From Dyella halodurans (GTDB lineage: Bacteria; Pseudomonadota; Gammaproteobacteria; Xanthomonadales; Rhodanobacteraceae), in contig NZ_JAPDPF010000016.1 in the NCBI RefSeq assembly GCF_026283925.1, forward strand, positions 1 to 36,929: 36,929 nt of DNA, in the 5' to 3' direction. How positions within the stretch are numbered: position 1 is the stretch's first letter; each line of letters starts with the position of its first letter. The position numbers and the translations under genes were made by a program. This document shows positions 15,011 to 24,202 of this stretch, one piece after another. Under the pieces are notes generated by a model. It was not told the DNA's origin and ran no database searches. It was given only the letters and a program-made list of their open reading frames with translations.

Positions 15011-15877
15011 ATGTCTAAAGTTTGGCTGGTAACGGGAAGTGCAAGCGGTTTAGGCCGTGACATCGTCGAGGCGGCCTGCGCGGCCGGCCACAAGGTTCTC
15101 GCCACGGCGCGCAACACGGCCCCGCTCGCGGAGTTGTGCGATCGATACGGCGCGAACATCCTGACCACGCAACTCGACGTCACTGATGAAGCCCAGGCAG
15201 AGGCGTCCGTCGCTTTGGCCGTTGAGCATTTTGGACGCCTGGATGTGCTTGTAAACAACGCCGGCTATGGTGACGTTCGGCCTTTTGAGGAAACCAGCTC
15301 GTCTGATTTCAAGACACTGGTGGATACGGTCTTCTATGGTGTCATCAATCTGACGCGTGCCGCACTGCCGGTGATGCGCACGCAGCGTAGCGGAACGATC
15401 ATGCAGATCTCCTCCGTGGGCGGACGCATCGGCACCCCCGGCTCGGCCTCGTATCACGCGGCGAAATGGGCGGTGAGTGGGTTCACCGAAAGCCTGGCCC
15501 AGGAGACCGCACCTTTCGGGGTCAAGGTGGTCGCGCTCGAGCCCGCGGCTATTCGTACGAACTGGGGCACACGCGCGACTCGGCAGCGACCCGCCATGCT
15601 GCCGGACTATGAGCTGTCTGTCGGTGCCGCCATCAAGTCCATGGAGGGTCTGTGGGGTAACGAACCCATCGATCCCGCTCGTATCGCACAGATCGTGCTT
15701 TGCCTGGCCGATGCCGAGCGGGTGCCGGCGCATCTCCTCATCGGCAGCAGCGCGCGTGACTACTACGCCATGGTCGAAGGTCATCGATCCAGCGAGGCCG
15801 AGCTTTGGCGGGATGTCAGTAATTCGGCCGACTTCGGCGCAGGATCCATGCCGCCGGTTCCGGCGGTGTCTGCGTAG
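15011..15877 (+). CDS. Short-chain dehydrogenase/reductase (classical SDR)
   Basis: 288 residues from ATG at 15011 with GGAG 6 bases upstream. Cofactor motif TGSASGLG is at residues 8-15, VNNAG at 81-85, the catalytic serine in QISSVGG (134-135) and YHAAK at 148-152, so all classical SDR residues are in place. ARNTAPLA after the second beta strand points to NADP use (Arg in place of an acidic residue). The C-terminal extension (about 40 residues) is longer than in minimal SDRs. It stands alone; substrate unknown. Confidence 0.9.
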   Translation: MSKVWLVTGSASGLGRDIVEAACAAGHKVLATARNTAPLAELCDRYGANILTTQLDVTDEAQAEASVALAVEHFGRLDVLVNNAGYGDVRPFEETSSSDFKTLVDTVFYGVINLTRAALPVMRTQRSGTIMQISSVGGRIGTPGSASYHAAKWAVSGFTESLAQETAPFGVKVVALEPAAIRTNWGTRATRQRPAMLPDYELSVGAAIKSMEGLWGNEPIDPARIAQIVLCLADAERVPAHLLIGSSARDYYAMVEGHRSSEAELWRDVSNSADFGAGSMPPVPAVSA

Positions 15878-15885
15878 GGGGGCCG

Positions 15886-15912
15886 CTGAATCCGCAGTCA
15901 GAAGCAGACACC
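15886..15912 (+). repeat. Palindromic intergenic repeat, copy 14 (degenerate)
   Basis: TGAATCCGCAGTCAGAAGCA then GACACC: the central block is shortened, as in copy 13, and the arms carry substitutions. It lies between the convergent stops at 15877 and 16104. Confidence 0.55.
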
Positions 15913-16103
15913 CCGGAAGACAATGAACGCACTCCTGCGGGAAGACTTCGTTGCGCTGGGCGACCACTAGTCGCGGGAATTGTGGCCCGTCGCGCCATGG
16001 GTCTGCCTTACCGCATGAGCCACACGGGGACGCGTGGCGCCCCACTTGAGAATTCAGAGCGATGAGGGGCCACGACGTCCCTGCCAGGGGATGGACTTTG
16101 GGT

Positions 16104-16847
16104 TCAACCCAGCTCGGCCAACGCCTCCGCGTCAGCACCAGCCGCCAGTCGAACGGGGCACAAAGGGTCGGTCGCCGCACGCCACACCGCTTCCGCCACG
16201 TCCATCGCCCGGGTGACGACTGTCGACTTCGCCCAATCCGCGAAGACGCTCTGTGCCAGGCCGGCATAGGCCTCGGGGATGCCACCCTGCATCCGCGGCT
16301 GGGCGTTTTCGCCGAAGCGGGTCTCTGGCGCCCGTCCGGGAAGCACGAGACGCACTCGCACATTGAACGGATGGAGCTCCAGCGCAAGAGACTCTGTGAA
16401 CGCGTTCACTGCCGCCTTGCTTGCGGTGTAGACGGAAAGCAAAGGAAGCGCCTTCAAAGTCACGCTCGATGTCACGTTGACGATGACGCCGGCCTTTCGC
16501 TGCCTGAACTGAGGCAGGACGGCCTGGGTCATCGCCACCGTACCCAGGGTGTTCGTCTCGAAGACCTCGCGGGCCGTCTCCATTGGGGTGCCTTCCAGGG
16601 CACTCAGCACGCCGATTCCCGCGTTATTGACCAGAACATCGATCGGCCCCGCAGCCTGCACGGCCTGACGGACGCTCTCAGGGTCGGTGACGTCGAGGGC
16701 AAGCTCGCGCAAACGCTCTGAAGGGGGAAGACCGCCCTTGCGTGGCTGGCGCATCGTCGCGATGACCCTCCAATCGCGATCGAGGAAATATTGGGCGGTC
16801 TTGAGGCCGAACCCGGACGAGCATCCGGTTATCAGGACGGTTTTCAT
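16104..16847 (-). CDS. Short-chain dehydrogenase/reductase (classical SDR)
   Basis: 247 residues. TGCSSGFG at 7-14, VNNAG at 73-77, NVTSS (124-128) with catalytic serine, and YTASK at 140-144 give a complete SDR active site. The opening MKTVLITGCSSGFGLKTAQY is typical of the oxidoreductase group often placed beside AraC regulators. The ribosome site AGGAGTCC precedes ATG at 16847. It is divergent from the AraC gene at 16946 with 98 bp between; regulation by that protein is likely (inference). The C-terminus (VRLAAGADAEALAELG) is normal. Confidence 0.9.
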   Translation of the reverse strand: MKTVLITGCSSGFGLKTAQYFLDRDWRVIATMRQPRKGGLPPSERLRELALDVTDPESVRQAVQAAGPIDVLVNNAGIGVLSALEGTPMETAREVFETNTLGTVAMTQAVLPQFRQRKAGVIVNVTSSVTLKALPLLSVYTASKAAVNAFTESLALELHPFNVRVRLVLPGRAPETRFGENAQPRMQGGIPEAYAGLAQSVFADWAKSTVVTRAMDVAEAVWRAATDPLCPVRLAAGADAEALAELG

Positions 16848-16945
16848 GGGGACTCCTGGAGTGGTCTGCGACGTTGGAACGATAGATCACCGACACCGGA
16901 CCCACTACAATTAAAAGTCCACGTTTCGTTTGCAGGAGTCCGGTT

Positions 16946-17860
16946 ATGGCCGACCCGCTCGCCGAAGTGGTCACGCTGCTCCAGCCGAGCGCGCCGTTCT
17001 CCAAGATCGTCAGCGGCGCCGGTCGTTGGGGTGTTCGCCGGTCAGAGGCCGGGCGGCCTTTCTACTGTGTGATCCTTGAGGGGTCCTGCCGCCTTGCGGT
17101 CGACGGACACGAGCCGATCGACCTCCAAGAGGGAGACTTTGTCCTTATTCCCTCCGCCGACGGCTTCACAATGTCGAGCCTCACGCCGGCAACACCGGAG
17201 GATTTCGACACCCCGCCCGTTGCGCTATCCCACGGCGAATTCAGACTCGGCATTCAATGCGGATCGCACGACGTTCGACTGCTCATTGGCTACTGCGTCT
17301 TTGGTTCGCCGGACGCCGCCTTGCTGGTGTCGCTTCTCCCCCAACTCATGCACGTTCGCGGCGAGAGGAGGCTGACGACCATCGTGCAGCTTGTGGGAGA
17401 CGAATCTCGCGACCTGCGGCCCGCGCGTGATGTCATCCTGGCACGCCTCCTGGAAGTTCTCTTCATAGAGGCCCTACGCTCTTCGGCGGGACCGGCGGCT
17501 TCACCGGGCCTCATGCGTGGCCTTGCCGACGAACGCCTCGCGTTCGCGCTACGACAAATGCACGAGAGTCCGACCCGGCCTTGGACAGTTGCACAGCTGG
17601 CCAAAGAGGCAGCCCTCTCTCGCTCAGCGTTCTTTGAACGATTCGGCCGCGCGGTGGGCGTTGCCCCGATGGAATATCTGCTCGCTTGGCGCATGGCCTT
17701 GGCAAAGAACCTGCTGCGGCGCAAAGAAGGAGGCATCGCCGAAGTGGCGGCGCGCGTCGGCTACAGTTCTGCAAGTACGTTCAGCGTCGCATTCACCCGC
17801 CATGTCGGGCTTCCGCCAACGCGGTATGCGCAAGAGCAGTTGGAATCACAACACACTTAA
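16946..17860 (+). CDS. AraC-family regulator with N-terminal cupin domain
   Basis: 304 residues from ATG at 16946 with CAGGAGTCC upstream. The N-terminal half is a cupin-type sensor (CVILEGSCRLAVDGHEPIDL, then EGDFVLIPSADGFTM), as in the group of AraC proteins with an AraC_binding/cupin_6 domain. The C-terminal 100 residues hold two HTH units: WTVAQLAKEAALSRSAFFER and then GIAEVAARVGYSSASTFSVA, ending FTRHVGLPPTRY. It faces the SDR gene across a short divergent promoter, and such pairs are common, the regulator sensing the enzyme's substrate class. Confidence 0.92.
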   Translation: MADPLAEVVTLLQPSAPFSKIVSGAGRWGVRRSEAGRPFYCVILEGSCRLAVDGHEPIDLQEGDFVLIPSADGFTMSSLTPATPEDFDTPPVALSHGEFRLGIQCGSHDVRLLIGYCVFGSPDAALLVSLLPQLMHVRGERRLTTIVQLVGDESRDLRPARDVILARLLEVLFIEALRSSAGPAASPGLMRGLADERLAFALRQMHESPTRPWTVAQLAKEAALSRSAFFERFGRAVGVAPMEYLLAWRMALAKNLLRRKEGGIAEVAARVGYSSASTFSVAFTRHVGLPPTRYAQEQLESQHT

Positions 17861-17862
17861 AG

Positions 17863-17894
17863 CCATGCCTGCTCTGGGTCGGAAGCAGACACCA
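17863..17894 (+). repeat. Palindromic intergenic repeat, copy 15
   Basis: CATGCCTGCTCTGGGTCGGA then AGCAGACACC. It lies between the convergent stops at 17860 and 17902, filling almost the whole gap, so it could end transcripts from both sides. Confidence 0.8.
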
Positions 17895-17901
17895 TACCCG
17901 A

Positions 17902-18327
17902 CTAGTGCGCCTGCCCTGACGCATTAGTCACACCACCCAAGGCGTCCGACGTAAGCTTGTCCAGCTCTTGGTTGCCGCTGGCCCACGGATTCGCCCGTCT
18001 GTCCTCCCTGATCGCAGTAATGGCCTTGGTTGTATAGCCACCAGGATCACGGCCAGCCCTCTTCATCGCCGCCAACTCGGGAATCTCGCCAGTCAAGCGC
18101 CACTCCAAAACTCCTCGAGCGCCGTCGATGTTGCCAGCGCGCATCTTACTTAGCGCTGCAACTGTACCGAGTGCATCGCTCGCCTTTAGTTCGTCGTATT
18201 GCGAAGAAGCCCACCGGTCCCAGTCGATACCGAACTGCTTCATGTACTCAAACACGACGTAACCGGACAGCAAGCCACCGACTATGGACCCGGAAACCAA
18301 CAGACCAATGATCTTTGCCCAGCGCAT
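17902..18327 (-). CDS. Membrane-anchored hypothetical protein
   Basis: 141 residues from ATG at 18327 with AGGGG upstream. One N-terminal transmembrane helix (residues 5-27: KIIGLLVSGSIVGGLLSGYV) is followed by a soluble, helix-rich domain (YDELKASDALGTVAALSKMR, then GNIDGARGVLEWRLTGEIPE). That layout suggests an inner-membrane anchored protein with its bulk in the periplasm. No family recognised. The stop is 8 bases from repeat copy 15. Confidence 0.65.
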   Translation of the reverse strand: MRWAKIIGLLVSGSIVGGLLSGYVVFEYMKQFGIDWDRWASSQYDELKASDALGTVAALSKMRAGNIDGARGVLEWRLTGEIPELAAMKRAGRDPGGYTTKAITAIREDRRANPWASGNQELDKLTSDALGGVTNASGQAH

Positions 18328-18378
18328 AAATCCCCTGTCGCCAGTATTCCAAGATTTGTAATGTCCGCTTCATCGGCC

Positions 18379-18594
18379 CTAGTCGCGTGATCTAGGGCAA
18401 GGGTTGTCATGCGCATACGGGTCGAGCTGGCTGGGACTCTTGCGCATGGGGTAGCGCGGCGACACCTCGCCGCTCGCCAGGTACTTGGTGATGGTGTTGC
18501 GCGACAGTTGGGTGCGCCGGGCGATCTCCCGGATCGAGATCTGGTCACGCAGGTGCCCGCGTCGGATGACCCTCAGTAGGGCCACGTCGATCAC
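18379..18594 (-). pseudogene. IS21-family transposase istA, N-terminal fragment
   Basis: 71 residues beginning MIDVALLRVIRRGHLRDQIS, then IREIARRTQLSRNTITKYLA, the N-terminal HTH of IS21-type IstA transposases, with SQLDPYAHDNP at the usual place. IstA normally runs to about 400-500 residues and is followed by istB; here the frame stops after the HTH and neither the DDE domain nor istB follows. This is a truncated remnant, inactive by itself. Confidence 0.8.
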
Positions 18595-18665
18595 TCCTTA
18601 GCTCCCGCTCGGGTGGTGAGCGGAGGGTGGTGGGAGGTGGCTCAAATTTGGACGAAAAATCCTGG
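18595..18665 (-). mobile_element. IS21 left-end remnant
   Basis: Upstream of the istA fragment, GGTGGCTCAAATTTGGACGA followed by AAAAT resembles the GTGGCTCAA-type multiple terminal repeats of IS21 elements. The opposite end is not present, so the element is broken. Confidence 0.5.
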
Positions 18666-19065
18666 CCGAAGCAGCTCAGTTTCCGATGGAACTCAACAGT
18701 CGTGGTTCACTTCATGACGCTCGTGTCGCGGAATCACGCGGCGCACACGGAAGCGGTCGATGAAGCGGCAAACATCCGGCGGCGCATGCAATACGCGTGC
18801 TGCATGGAACGTGCGGCCATTCAGGGTGCGTTTATGAATGTGATTGTGACAGGCGCGATTTCCTGCATCGACGGAAATTCCTTCTTCACAAGCATCCCGC
18901 GCCACCAAGCCATCGAGCCGTGAACGGCGCGTCAATCCGTCAGTTTCGGCGAATGAAATTGCGCGGACATGGTCATGCTTGCGGTTGCCACCAAAATTCA
19001 AGTCGGCGGCATAACACGATGATTTATTTAAGTTTGGTGATGGTTTGCTGACGAAGTCCGCATTT

Positions 19066-19079
19066 TGACAGCGCTGTCA
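19066..19079. promoter_or_regulatory. Operator-like palindrome upstream of sedolisin 1
   Basis: TGACAGCGCTGTCA is a perfect 14-bp palindrome that overlaps a TTGACA (19065-19070) and so could block a -35 element. No good -10 is seen 16-18 bp downstream. Confidence 0.4.
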
Positions 19080-19114
19080 TTGCTGCGGCGCTTCCGCCGG
19101 TCCTATGCTCGACT

Positions 19115-19131
19115 TGACGTTTAAAACGTCA
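19115..19131. promoter_or_regulatory. Second operator-like palindrome upstream of sedolisin 1
   Basis: TGACGTTTAAAACGTCA: perfect 8-bp arms around a central A, again opening TGAC and closing GTCA. Its centre is about 50 bp from that of the first palindrome. Confidence 0.4.
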
Positions 19132-19344
19132 TCGCGAATAGGTGTTGGTGGCTGCCTTTCGCTTCGTGTTTGGGGACTTGTTTTCAGTGGATACGCGCGT
19201 GCCATCGAGGCGATGGCGCGACGGACGCGCTTTGTCTTTCAACAACGGGATTCGAAGGGAGGGGAGGCGGACCCACGCGGCAGCGGTAACGAACACAGGG
19301 GGAACTGGCTTGTTGTTAACGGAACTTTCTCGGGAGACGTTTTC

Positions 19345-21597
19345 ATGAAGAGCGGGCACTTGTACCTGTGCGGGGCCATTGCCTTGGCCCTCGCAGGGAT
19401 TCCGGTTGTATCGGCGGCGCAGAGCAACGCCGCGCTGGTTGGCCTGAACACGGCCGAAGCACCGCGAGTGACCAGGACGGTCGACAACCGTGCGGTATCA
19501 GCACTGCAACACACCCACCTGGCGGTCGTGGACCGATCGACGCCCATCCAGGGCGTGGACGACGCCACACCGATGAGCCACCTGCATCTGGTCCTGCAGC
19601 GCAGCGCGCAGCGTCAGGCCGCGCTGGAGGCATTGAGCGCCGCACAGCACGATCCGAAGTCATCGAAATTCCACCAGTGGGTGACGCCTGAGCAATTCGG
19701 CCAGGCCTTTGGTGTAGCGGACGCCGATATCGCCGCCACTACCGCATGGCTGCGCTCGCAGGGTTTCACCGTCAACAGCGTGTACCCAAACAAGCGGGAG
19801 ATCGACTTCAGCGGCAACGCTGGGCAGGTCAGGCGCGCGTTCCATACGTCGATGAACCGCTACACCATCGATGGCGCCACGCACGTTGCCAACGCCTCGG
19901 ACATCAGCGTGCCCTCGGCGCTGCTGGGTGTCGTTGCTGGCGTGGCCGGCCTCAACGATATCCATCCGCAGCCGCAGCATGTGCCGAAGATGGTCGGGCA
20001 GTTCGATGCTTCCACCAGGACCTTCAAACAGAACAACACCGCGGCCGCGGGCGACAGCCCCATGGCGTCGGCCATTCCCAGCGGTGCTCGCGGCCTGGTG
20101 CCCTACGACATGAGTAAGATGTACGGCACCGACCAGCTGCTGGCGGCCGGCATCACCGGCAAGGGCATCAACATCGCCGTGGTCGAAAACGCCGGCATGC
20201 AGCCCTCCGACTGGTACAACTTCGCGAACCAGTTCGGCCTCTTCCGCTATGGCGGCACCTTCCAGGAGTTCCAGCCCCAGGCTGCGGGCTTCACCACCTG
20301 CGAAGATCCGGGCAACGGTAGCGATGCCGGCGAAACGGTGCTCGACGCGGAGTGGGCCACCGGTCTGGCGCCGGGTGCCAACGTCTGGGTGGCCACGTGT
20401 ACTGACACCCCCGCCTGGCCGGGCGAATTCGTCGCGGCGACCAACCTGATCAATGGCGCCAACCGGCCCAACATCATCAGCATGAGCTACGGCGTCAGCG
20501 AGCTGCGCGTGGACCCGGGCAGCAAGGTGCTGATCGACGCTCTATGGGCGCAGGCCGATGCCGAAGGCATCTCGGTGTTCATATCGAGCGGCGATTCGGG
20601 TTCCAACCCGGATTTCAACGGAGGGACCATCATGGGTGAGGGCGTTGGCGCCAATGCCCTCGGCACCTCGCCCCACGACACCGTGGTTGGCGGCACCGAC
20701 ACCGCCGACATCCTCGATGGCAGCACCGCGTCCTTCTTCAGTTCGAACTACAACTCCGTGTACGGCTCGGCCCTGTCGTACGTGCCGGAGATTCCGTGGA
20801 ACATGTCGTGCGGCAACGAAGTGGCGGCCAAGTCGCTGGGTTATGCCAACGCCATTGCCATGTGCAAGGCCTATGAGCAGCCCGGTTTCCAAGGCGAATA
20901 CCCGGTCGGGATCTCCGAAGCGTCCAGCGGCGGCCCTTCGTCGGTGGATGCCAAACCGGCATGGCAGAAGCTGGTGTACAACACGGCCAACGACCAGTCG
21001 CGCGACGTGCCGGATGTGGTCCTGTTTGGCGGCTCCTACGGTGGCTACACCTGGGCGATCATCTGCACGACTAACGAACCCTGCTCGCCAAACTTCGTCG
21101 CCCCCACGGCGTCTGTCGGTGGCACCTCGCTGTCCGCGCCGATGTTCGCCGGCATCCAGGCCTTGATCGACCAGGGTCTCGCCGCCGCCGGCCTGCCGGC
21201 CAACCAGGGCAACGCGGCTCCCACGCTGTATGCGTTGGCTGCACAGGAGTACGGCAGCGCCGATGGCAAAAAGCCGCCGCAGGGGCTTGAAGTCTGCAAT
21301 GCGGACAGCGACCCCAAGGAGGCACGCGGCTGCGTGTTCCACAACATCACGCGCGGCGGCATCGCGACGCAGTGCTGGCAGCAGCCGCCGTTCACGGTCA
21401 CGCCCGATTGCTACATCTACGCGTCGACGCCGGGTTGGCAATACCCGTGGGAGTTTGGCCTGACCTCCACCGATTCCACCACCTACAACGCGACCACCGA
21501 GGCATATGCCGCCCGGCCGGGCTGGAGCTTTGCCGCCGGTCTTGGCTCGGTGAACGCCCAGAACCTGCTCTGGGCCTGGCAGGCCTATCTCAAGTAA
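19345..21597 (+). CDS. Secreted sedolisin (S53 family serine-carboxyl peptidase), copy 1
   Basis: 750 residues from ATG at 19345 with GGGAGA upstream; the frame is open further upstream, but that is leader. The signal peptide is LYLCGAIALALAGIPVVSAA. The pro-domain (about 30-190) contains HQWVTPEQFGQAFGVADADI and a following WLRSQGF, as in pro-kumamolisin domains. Catalytic residues: Glu330 and Asp334 in GETVLDAEW with the standard four-residue spacing, oxyanion Asp417 in SSGDSGS, and Ser595 in GGTSLSAPMFAGI. In the C-terminal calcium site, FHNITRG has Asn where DIT is usual. S53 enzymes are acid-active endopeptidases; this one should be exported and self-cleaved. A strong hairpin follows. 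Confidence 0.93.
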   Translation: MKSGHLYLCGAIALALAGIPVVSAAQSNAALVGLNTAEAPRVTRTVDNRAVSALQHTHLAVVDRSTPIQGVDDATPMSHLHLVLQRSAQRQAALEALSAAQHDPKSSKFHQWVTPEQFGQAFGVADADIAATTAWLRSQGFTVNSVYPNKREIDFSGNAGQVRRAFHTSMNRYTIDGATHVANASDISVPSALLGVVAGVAGLNDIHPQPQHVPKMVGQFDASTRTFKQNNTAAAGDSPMASAIPSGARGLVPYDMSKMYGTDQLLAAGITGKGINIAVVENAGMQPSDWYNFANQFGLFRYGGTFQEFQPQAAGFTTCEDPGNGSDAGETVLDAEWATGLAPGANVWVATCTDTPAWPGEFVAATNLINGANRPNIISMSYGVSELRVDPGSKVLIDALWAQADAEGISVFISSGDSGSNPDFNGGTIMGEGVGANALGTSPHDTVVGGTDTADILDGSTASFFSSNYNSVYGSALSYVPEIPWNMSCGNEVAAKSLGYANAIAMCKAYEQPGFQGEYPVGISEASSGGPSSVDAKPAWQKLVYNTANDQSRDVPDVVLFGGSYGGYTWAIICTTNEPCSPNFVAPTASVGGTSLSAPMFAGIQALIDQGLAAAGLPANQGNAAPTLYALAAQEYGSADGKKPPQGLEVCNADSDPKEARGCVFHNITRGGIATQCWQQPPFTVTPDCYIYASTPGWQYPWEFGLTSTDSTTYNATTEAYAARPGWSFAAGLGSVNAQNLLWAWQAYLK

Positions 21598-21927
21598 ATC
21601 TCGCGCACGGCATCCCCGGCATGTGCCGGGGATGCTCTTCCCTTGACGGCTTGCGCACGCGGGATGGCCGTCATCGGGCAGATGGATCCGTGGATCCGGG
21701 GTGTCATGGCGAACAGGCGTCGTCAGCCGTCTTTCGCCTGAAGTTCAGGGAGTGCTTTTCCAATGCATACGAGCGTGCCGTCGAGGCGATGACGCGACGG
21801 ACGCGACGGACGCGTCTTGTCTTCCAACAACGCGATTCGAAGGAGGTCATGCGGCTTCATGCGGTGGCGGTAACCGACACAGGGGGATCTGGCTTGTTTT
21901 CAACGTACCTATCCAAGGAGACGTTTC
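21598..21927. other. Region between the two sedolisin genes
   Basis: It holds the terminator of copy 1 (21610-21635) and then a leader of about 195 bp (from about 21729) whose sequence parallels that before copy 1, including AACAACGCGATTCGAAGGA-like text. TGACGGC (21644-21650) and GCCGTCA (21667-21673) form an inverted repeat that might be regulatory. Confidence 0.5.
21610..21635 (+). terminator. Terminator of sedolisin 1
   Basis: GCATCCCCGGC, loop ATGT, GCCGGGGATGC: a perfect 11-bp stem 13 bases after the stop, followed by TCTTCCCTT. The same stem ends copy 2. Confidence 0.8.
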
Positions 21928-24189
21928 ATGAGAACCGAGCACCTGTACCTGTCTGCGGCGATTAGCCTGGCCCTCGCGGGACTGCCGGCCGTGGCGGCGG
22001 CGCAGAATAATCCTGCCCTGGCAGACCTCGATACGGCCGAGGCACCCAGGGTGACGCAGACGGTCGACAACCATACGGTATCGACGCTGCAGAAAACCCA
22101 CCTGGCGATCGTCGAAAGCTCCGCTCCCACCCAGGGTGTGGACGACGCCTCACCCATGAACCATATGCACCTTGTGCTGCAGCGCAGTCCCCAGCGCCAG
22201 GCCGCGCTGGATGCGTTGATCGCCGCCCAGCATGATCCGAAGTCGCCGAAGTTCCACCAGTGGGTGACGCCCGAGCAGTTCGGCCAGGCATTTGGCGTGG
22301 CCGACGCCGATATCACCGCCACCACGGCATGGCTCCGCTCGCAGGGCTTTATCGTGAACGGCGTATACCCGAACAAGCTGCAGATCGATTTCAGCGGCAA
22401 TGCCGGGCAGGTCAAGCGCGCGTTCCATACCTCGATGAACCGCTACGAGATCAACAAGGCCACGCACATCGCCAATGCCACCGACATCAGCGTGCCTTCC
22501 GCATTGAAGGGCGTCGTGGTTGGCGTGGCTGGCCTCAACGACATTCATCCGCAACCGCAACATGAGGCGAAGAAGATTGGTCAGTTCGACGCCGCCACGC
22601 GGAAGTTCAAGCTCAAGGAGGATGCGAGTTCAGCGGCGGGCGCCAATCCCATGTCGGTTTACGCCAATGGATCGCGCGGCCTCGTGCCGTACGACATGAG
22701 CAAGATGTACGGCACCGATCAGTTGTACTCGGCCGGTATCACCGGCAGCGGCATCACCATTGCCCTCGTCGAGGACAATTCGATGCAGCCCTCCGACTGG
22801 AGCAATTTCGTGAGTCAGTTCGGCCTTGCCAGCTATGGTGGCAGCTTCCAGCAGTTCCAGCCCCAGGCGACGGGGTTCACGAACTGCATGGATCCGGCCG
22901 CCAACTATCCGGAAGACGACGTCGAGGCGCTGCTCGACGCCGAGTGGTCCACGGCGATGGCGCCGGGCGCCAACATCTGGCTGGCCAGTTGCGATGACTC
23001 CAACTCCAATAACTTCTTCGGTGGTGTGTTCACCGCGGCGACCAACCTGATCAATGGCGCGAGCCGGCCCAACATCATCAGCGCCAGCTACGGCTATGGC
23101 GAGGGCTACACGGATGCCGCCAGCAAGACGGCGATCGACGCGATGTGGGCGCAGGCGGACGCGGAAGGCATCTCGGTGTTCGTATCGAGCGGCGACTCGG
23201 GTTCCAACCCGAGCTTCAACGGCTGGGTCATCAACGGTGCCGGCGTCGACGCGAACGCGTTTGGTACGTCGCCGCACGACACGGTGGTGGGCGGCACGGA
23301 TACCGCCGACATCCTGGACGGCACCACCGCCTCGTACTTCAGCTCGACCATCAATGCGCAATACGGCTCGGCATTGTCGTACGTGCCGGAGATTCCGTGG
23401 AACATGTCGTGCGGCAACGAAGTGGCGGCCAAGTCGCTTGGCTTTGCCAACACCATTGCCTTCTGCCAGCTCTCCATGAAGCTGGATCCCTACGGCGTCT
23501 ACCTGACCTCGGAAGCGGGCAGCGGCGGCCCTTCGTCGGTAGATGCCAAGCCGGCATGGCAGAAGCTGGTCTATAACGCAGCCAATGACCAGTCGCGCGA
23601 CGTGCCGGATGTGGCCCTGTTCGGTGGCTCCTATGGCGGCTATACCTGGGCGGTCATTTGCACGTACTACGAGCCCTGCACGCCGAACTTCACCGGCAGC
23701 ACCGCGCTCGAGGGTGGCACGTCGCTCTCTGCGCCGATGTTCGCCGGCATCCAGGCACTGATTGACCAGGGCCTCACCGCCAAGGGGCTGCCAGCCAACC
23801 AGGGCAACGCCGCGCCCGCGCTGTATGCGCTGGCTGCCCAGGAGTTCGGCAGCGCCCAGCAGAAAAAGCCGCCGGAAAGCCTGGATGTCTGCAGCGCGGA
23901 CAGCGACAAGAAGAAGGCGGCCGCTTGCGTGTTCCACAACATCACACGCGGCAGCATCTCGACGCAGTGCGTGCAGCAGATGCCCTACGTGGCCACGCCC
24001 GACTGCTTCTTCTACGGCCAGTTGTCCGGCGGGCTCACGGAGGGCCTGACGTCCACCTCCCCGAGCACGTACAACGCTACCACCGAAGCGTATGTCGCAC
24101 GCCCGGGCTGGAGCTTTGCCACCGGCCTCGGCTCGGTGAACGCGCTGAACCTGCTCAATGCATGGAAGGCCTACCTCAACGTCCATTAA
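21928..24189 (+). CDS. Secreted sedolisin (S53 family serine-carboxyl peptidase), copy 2
   Basis: 753 residues from ATG at 21928 with AAGGAGA upstream. The architecture is the same as copy 1: signal peptide (LYLSAAISLALAGLPAVAAA), pro-domain, catalytic domain with Glu333 and Asp337 in DVEALLDAEW, Asp423 in SSGDSGS and Ser599 in GGTSLSAPMFAGI. The two proteins align almost end to end, with long identical blocks (for example SLSAPMFAGIQALIDQGL), so they are recent paralogues. Differences concentrate in the substrate-facing loop after VEALLDAEW, where copy 2 has a DDSNSNNFFGG insertion, and near FCQLSMKLDPYGVYL. Both triads are intact, so both should be active. Confidence 0.93.
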   Translation: MRTEHLYLSAAISLALAGLPAVAAAQNNPALADLDTAEAPRVTQTVDNHTVSTLQKTHLAIVESSAPTQGVDDASPMNHMHLVLQRSPQRQAALDALIAAQHDPKSPKFHQWVTPEQFGQAFGVADADITATTAWLRSQGFIVNGVYPNKLQIDFSGNAGQVKRAFHTSMNRYEINKATHIANATDISVPSALKGVVVGVAGLNDIHPQPQHEAKKIGQFDAATRKFKLKEDASSAAGANPMSVYANGSRGLVPYDMSKMYGTDQLYSAGITGSGITIALVEDNSMQPSDWSNFVSQFGLASYGGSFQQFQPQATGFTNCMDPAANYPEDDVEALLDAEWSTAMAPGANIWLASCDDSNSNNFFGGVFTAATNLINGASRPNIISASYGYGEGYTDAASKTAIDAMWAQADAEGISVFVSSGDSGSNPSFNGWVINGAGVDANAFGTSPHDTVVGGTDTADILDGTTASYFSSTINAQYGSALSYVPEIPWNMSCGNEVAAKSLGFANTIAFCQLSMKLDPYGVYLTSEAGSGGPSSVDAKPAWQKLVYNAANDQSRDVPDVALFGGSYGGYTWAVICTYYEPCTPNFTGSTALEGGTSLSAPMFAGIQALIDQGLTAKGLPANQGNAAPALYALAAQEFGSAQQKKPPESLDVCSADSDKKKAAACVFHNITRGSISTQCVQQMPYVATPDCFFYGQLSGGLTEGLTSTSPSTYNATTEAYVARPGWSFATGLGSVNALNLLNAWKAYLNVH

Positions 24190-24202
24190 TCCTGGCCACA
24201 GG

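Larger units (their letters stand above)
18666..19344. other. Promoter and leader region of the first sedolisin gene
   Basis: No convincing gene is visible. From about 18666 to 19020 nothing is recognised. Two perfect palindromes (19066-19079, 19115-19131) and a leader of roughly 190 bp similar to that of the second sedolisin gene (from about 19151) lie before the start at 19345. Confidence 0.5.

Noticed and set aside
15050-16387. 445-codon minus-strand frame across two SDR genes
   Set aside because: It spans the 15011-15877 SDR in antisense and part of the 16104-16847 SDR in another frame; no protein-like motif.
18361-18385. ATGTCCGCTTCATCGGCCC as a reverse-oriented repeat copy
   Set aside because: Only one arm is convincing and it can be read in either orientation, so it is not counted for or against the orientation bias.
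22630-24186. 518-codon open frame on the minus strand within sedolisin 2
   Set aside because: It mirrors the coding strand of a clear S53 peptidase; its product is Arg/His/Val-rich without domain features. Long antisense frames are expected in GC-rich genes. The same applies to 20542-21441.
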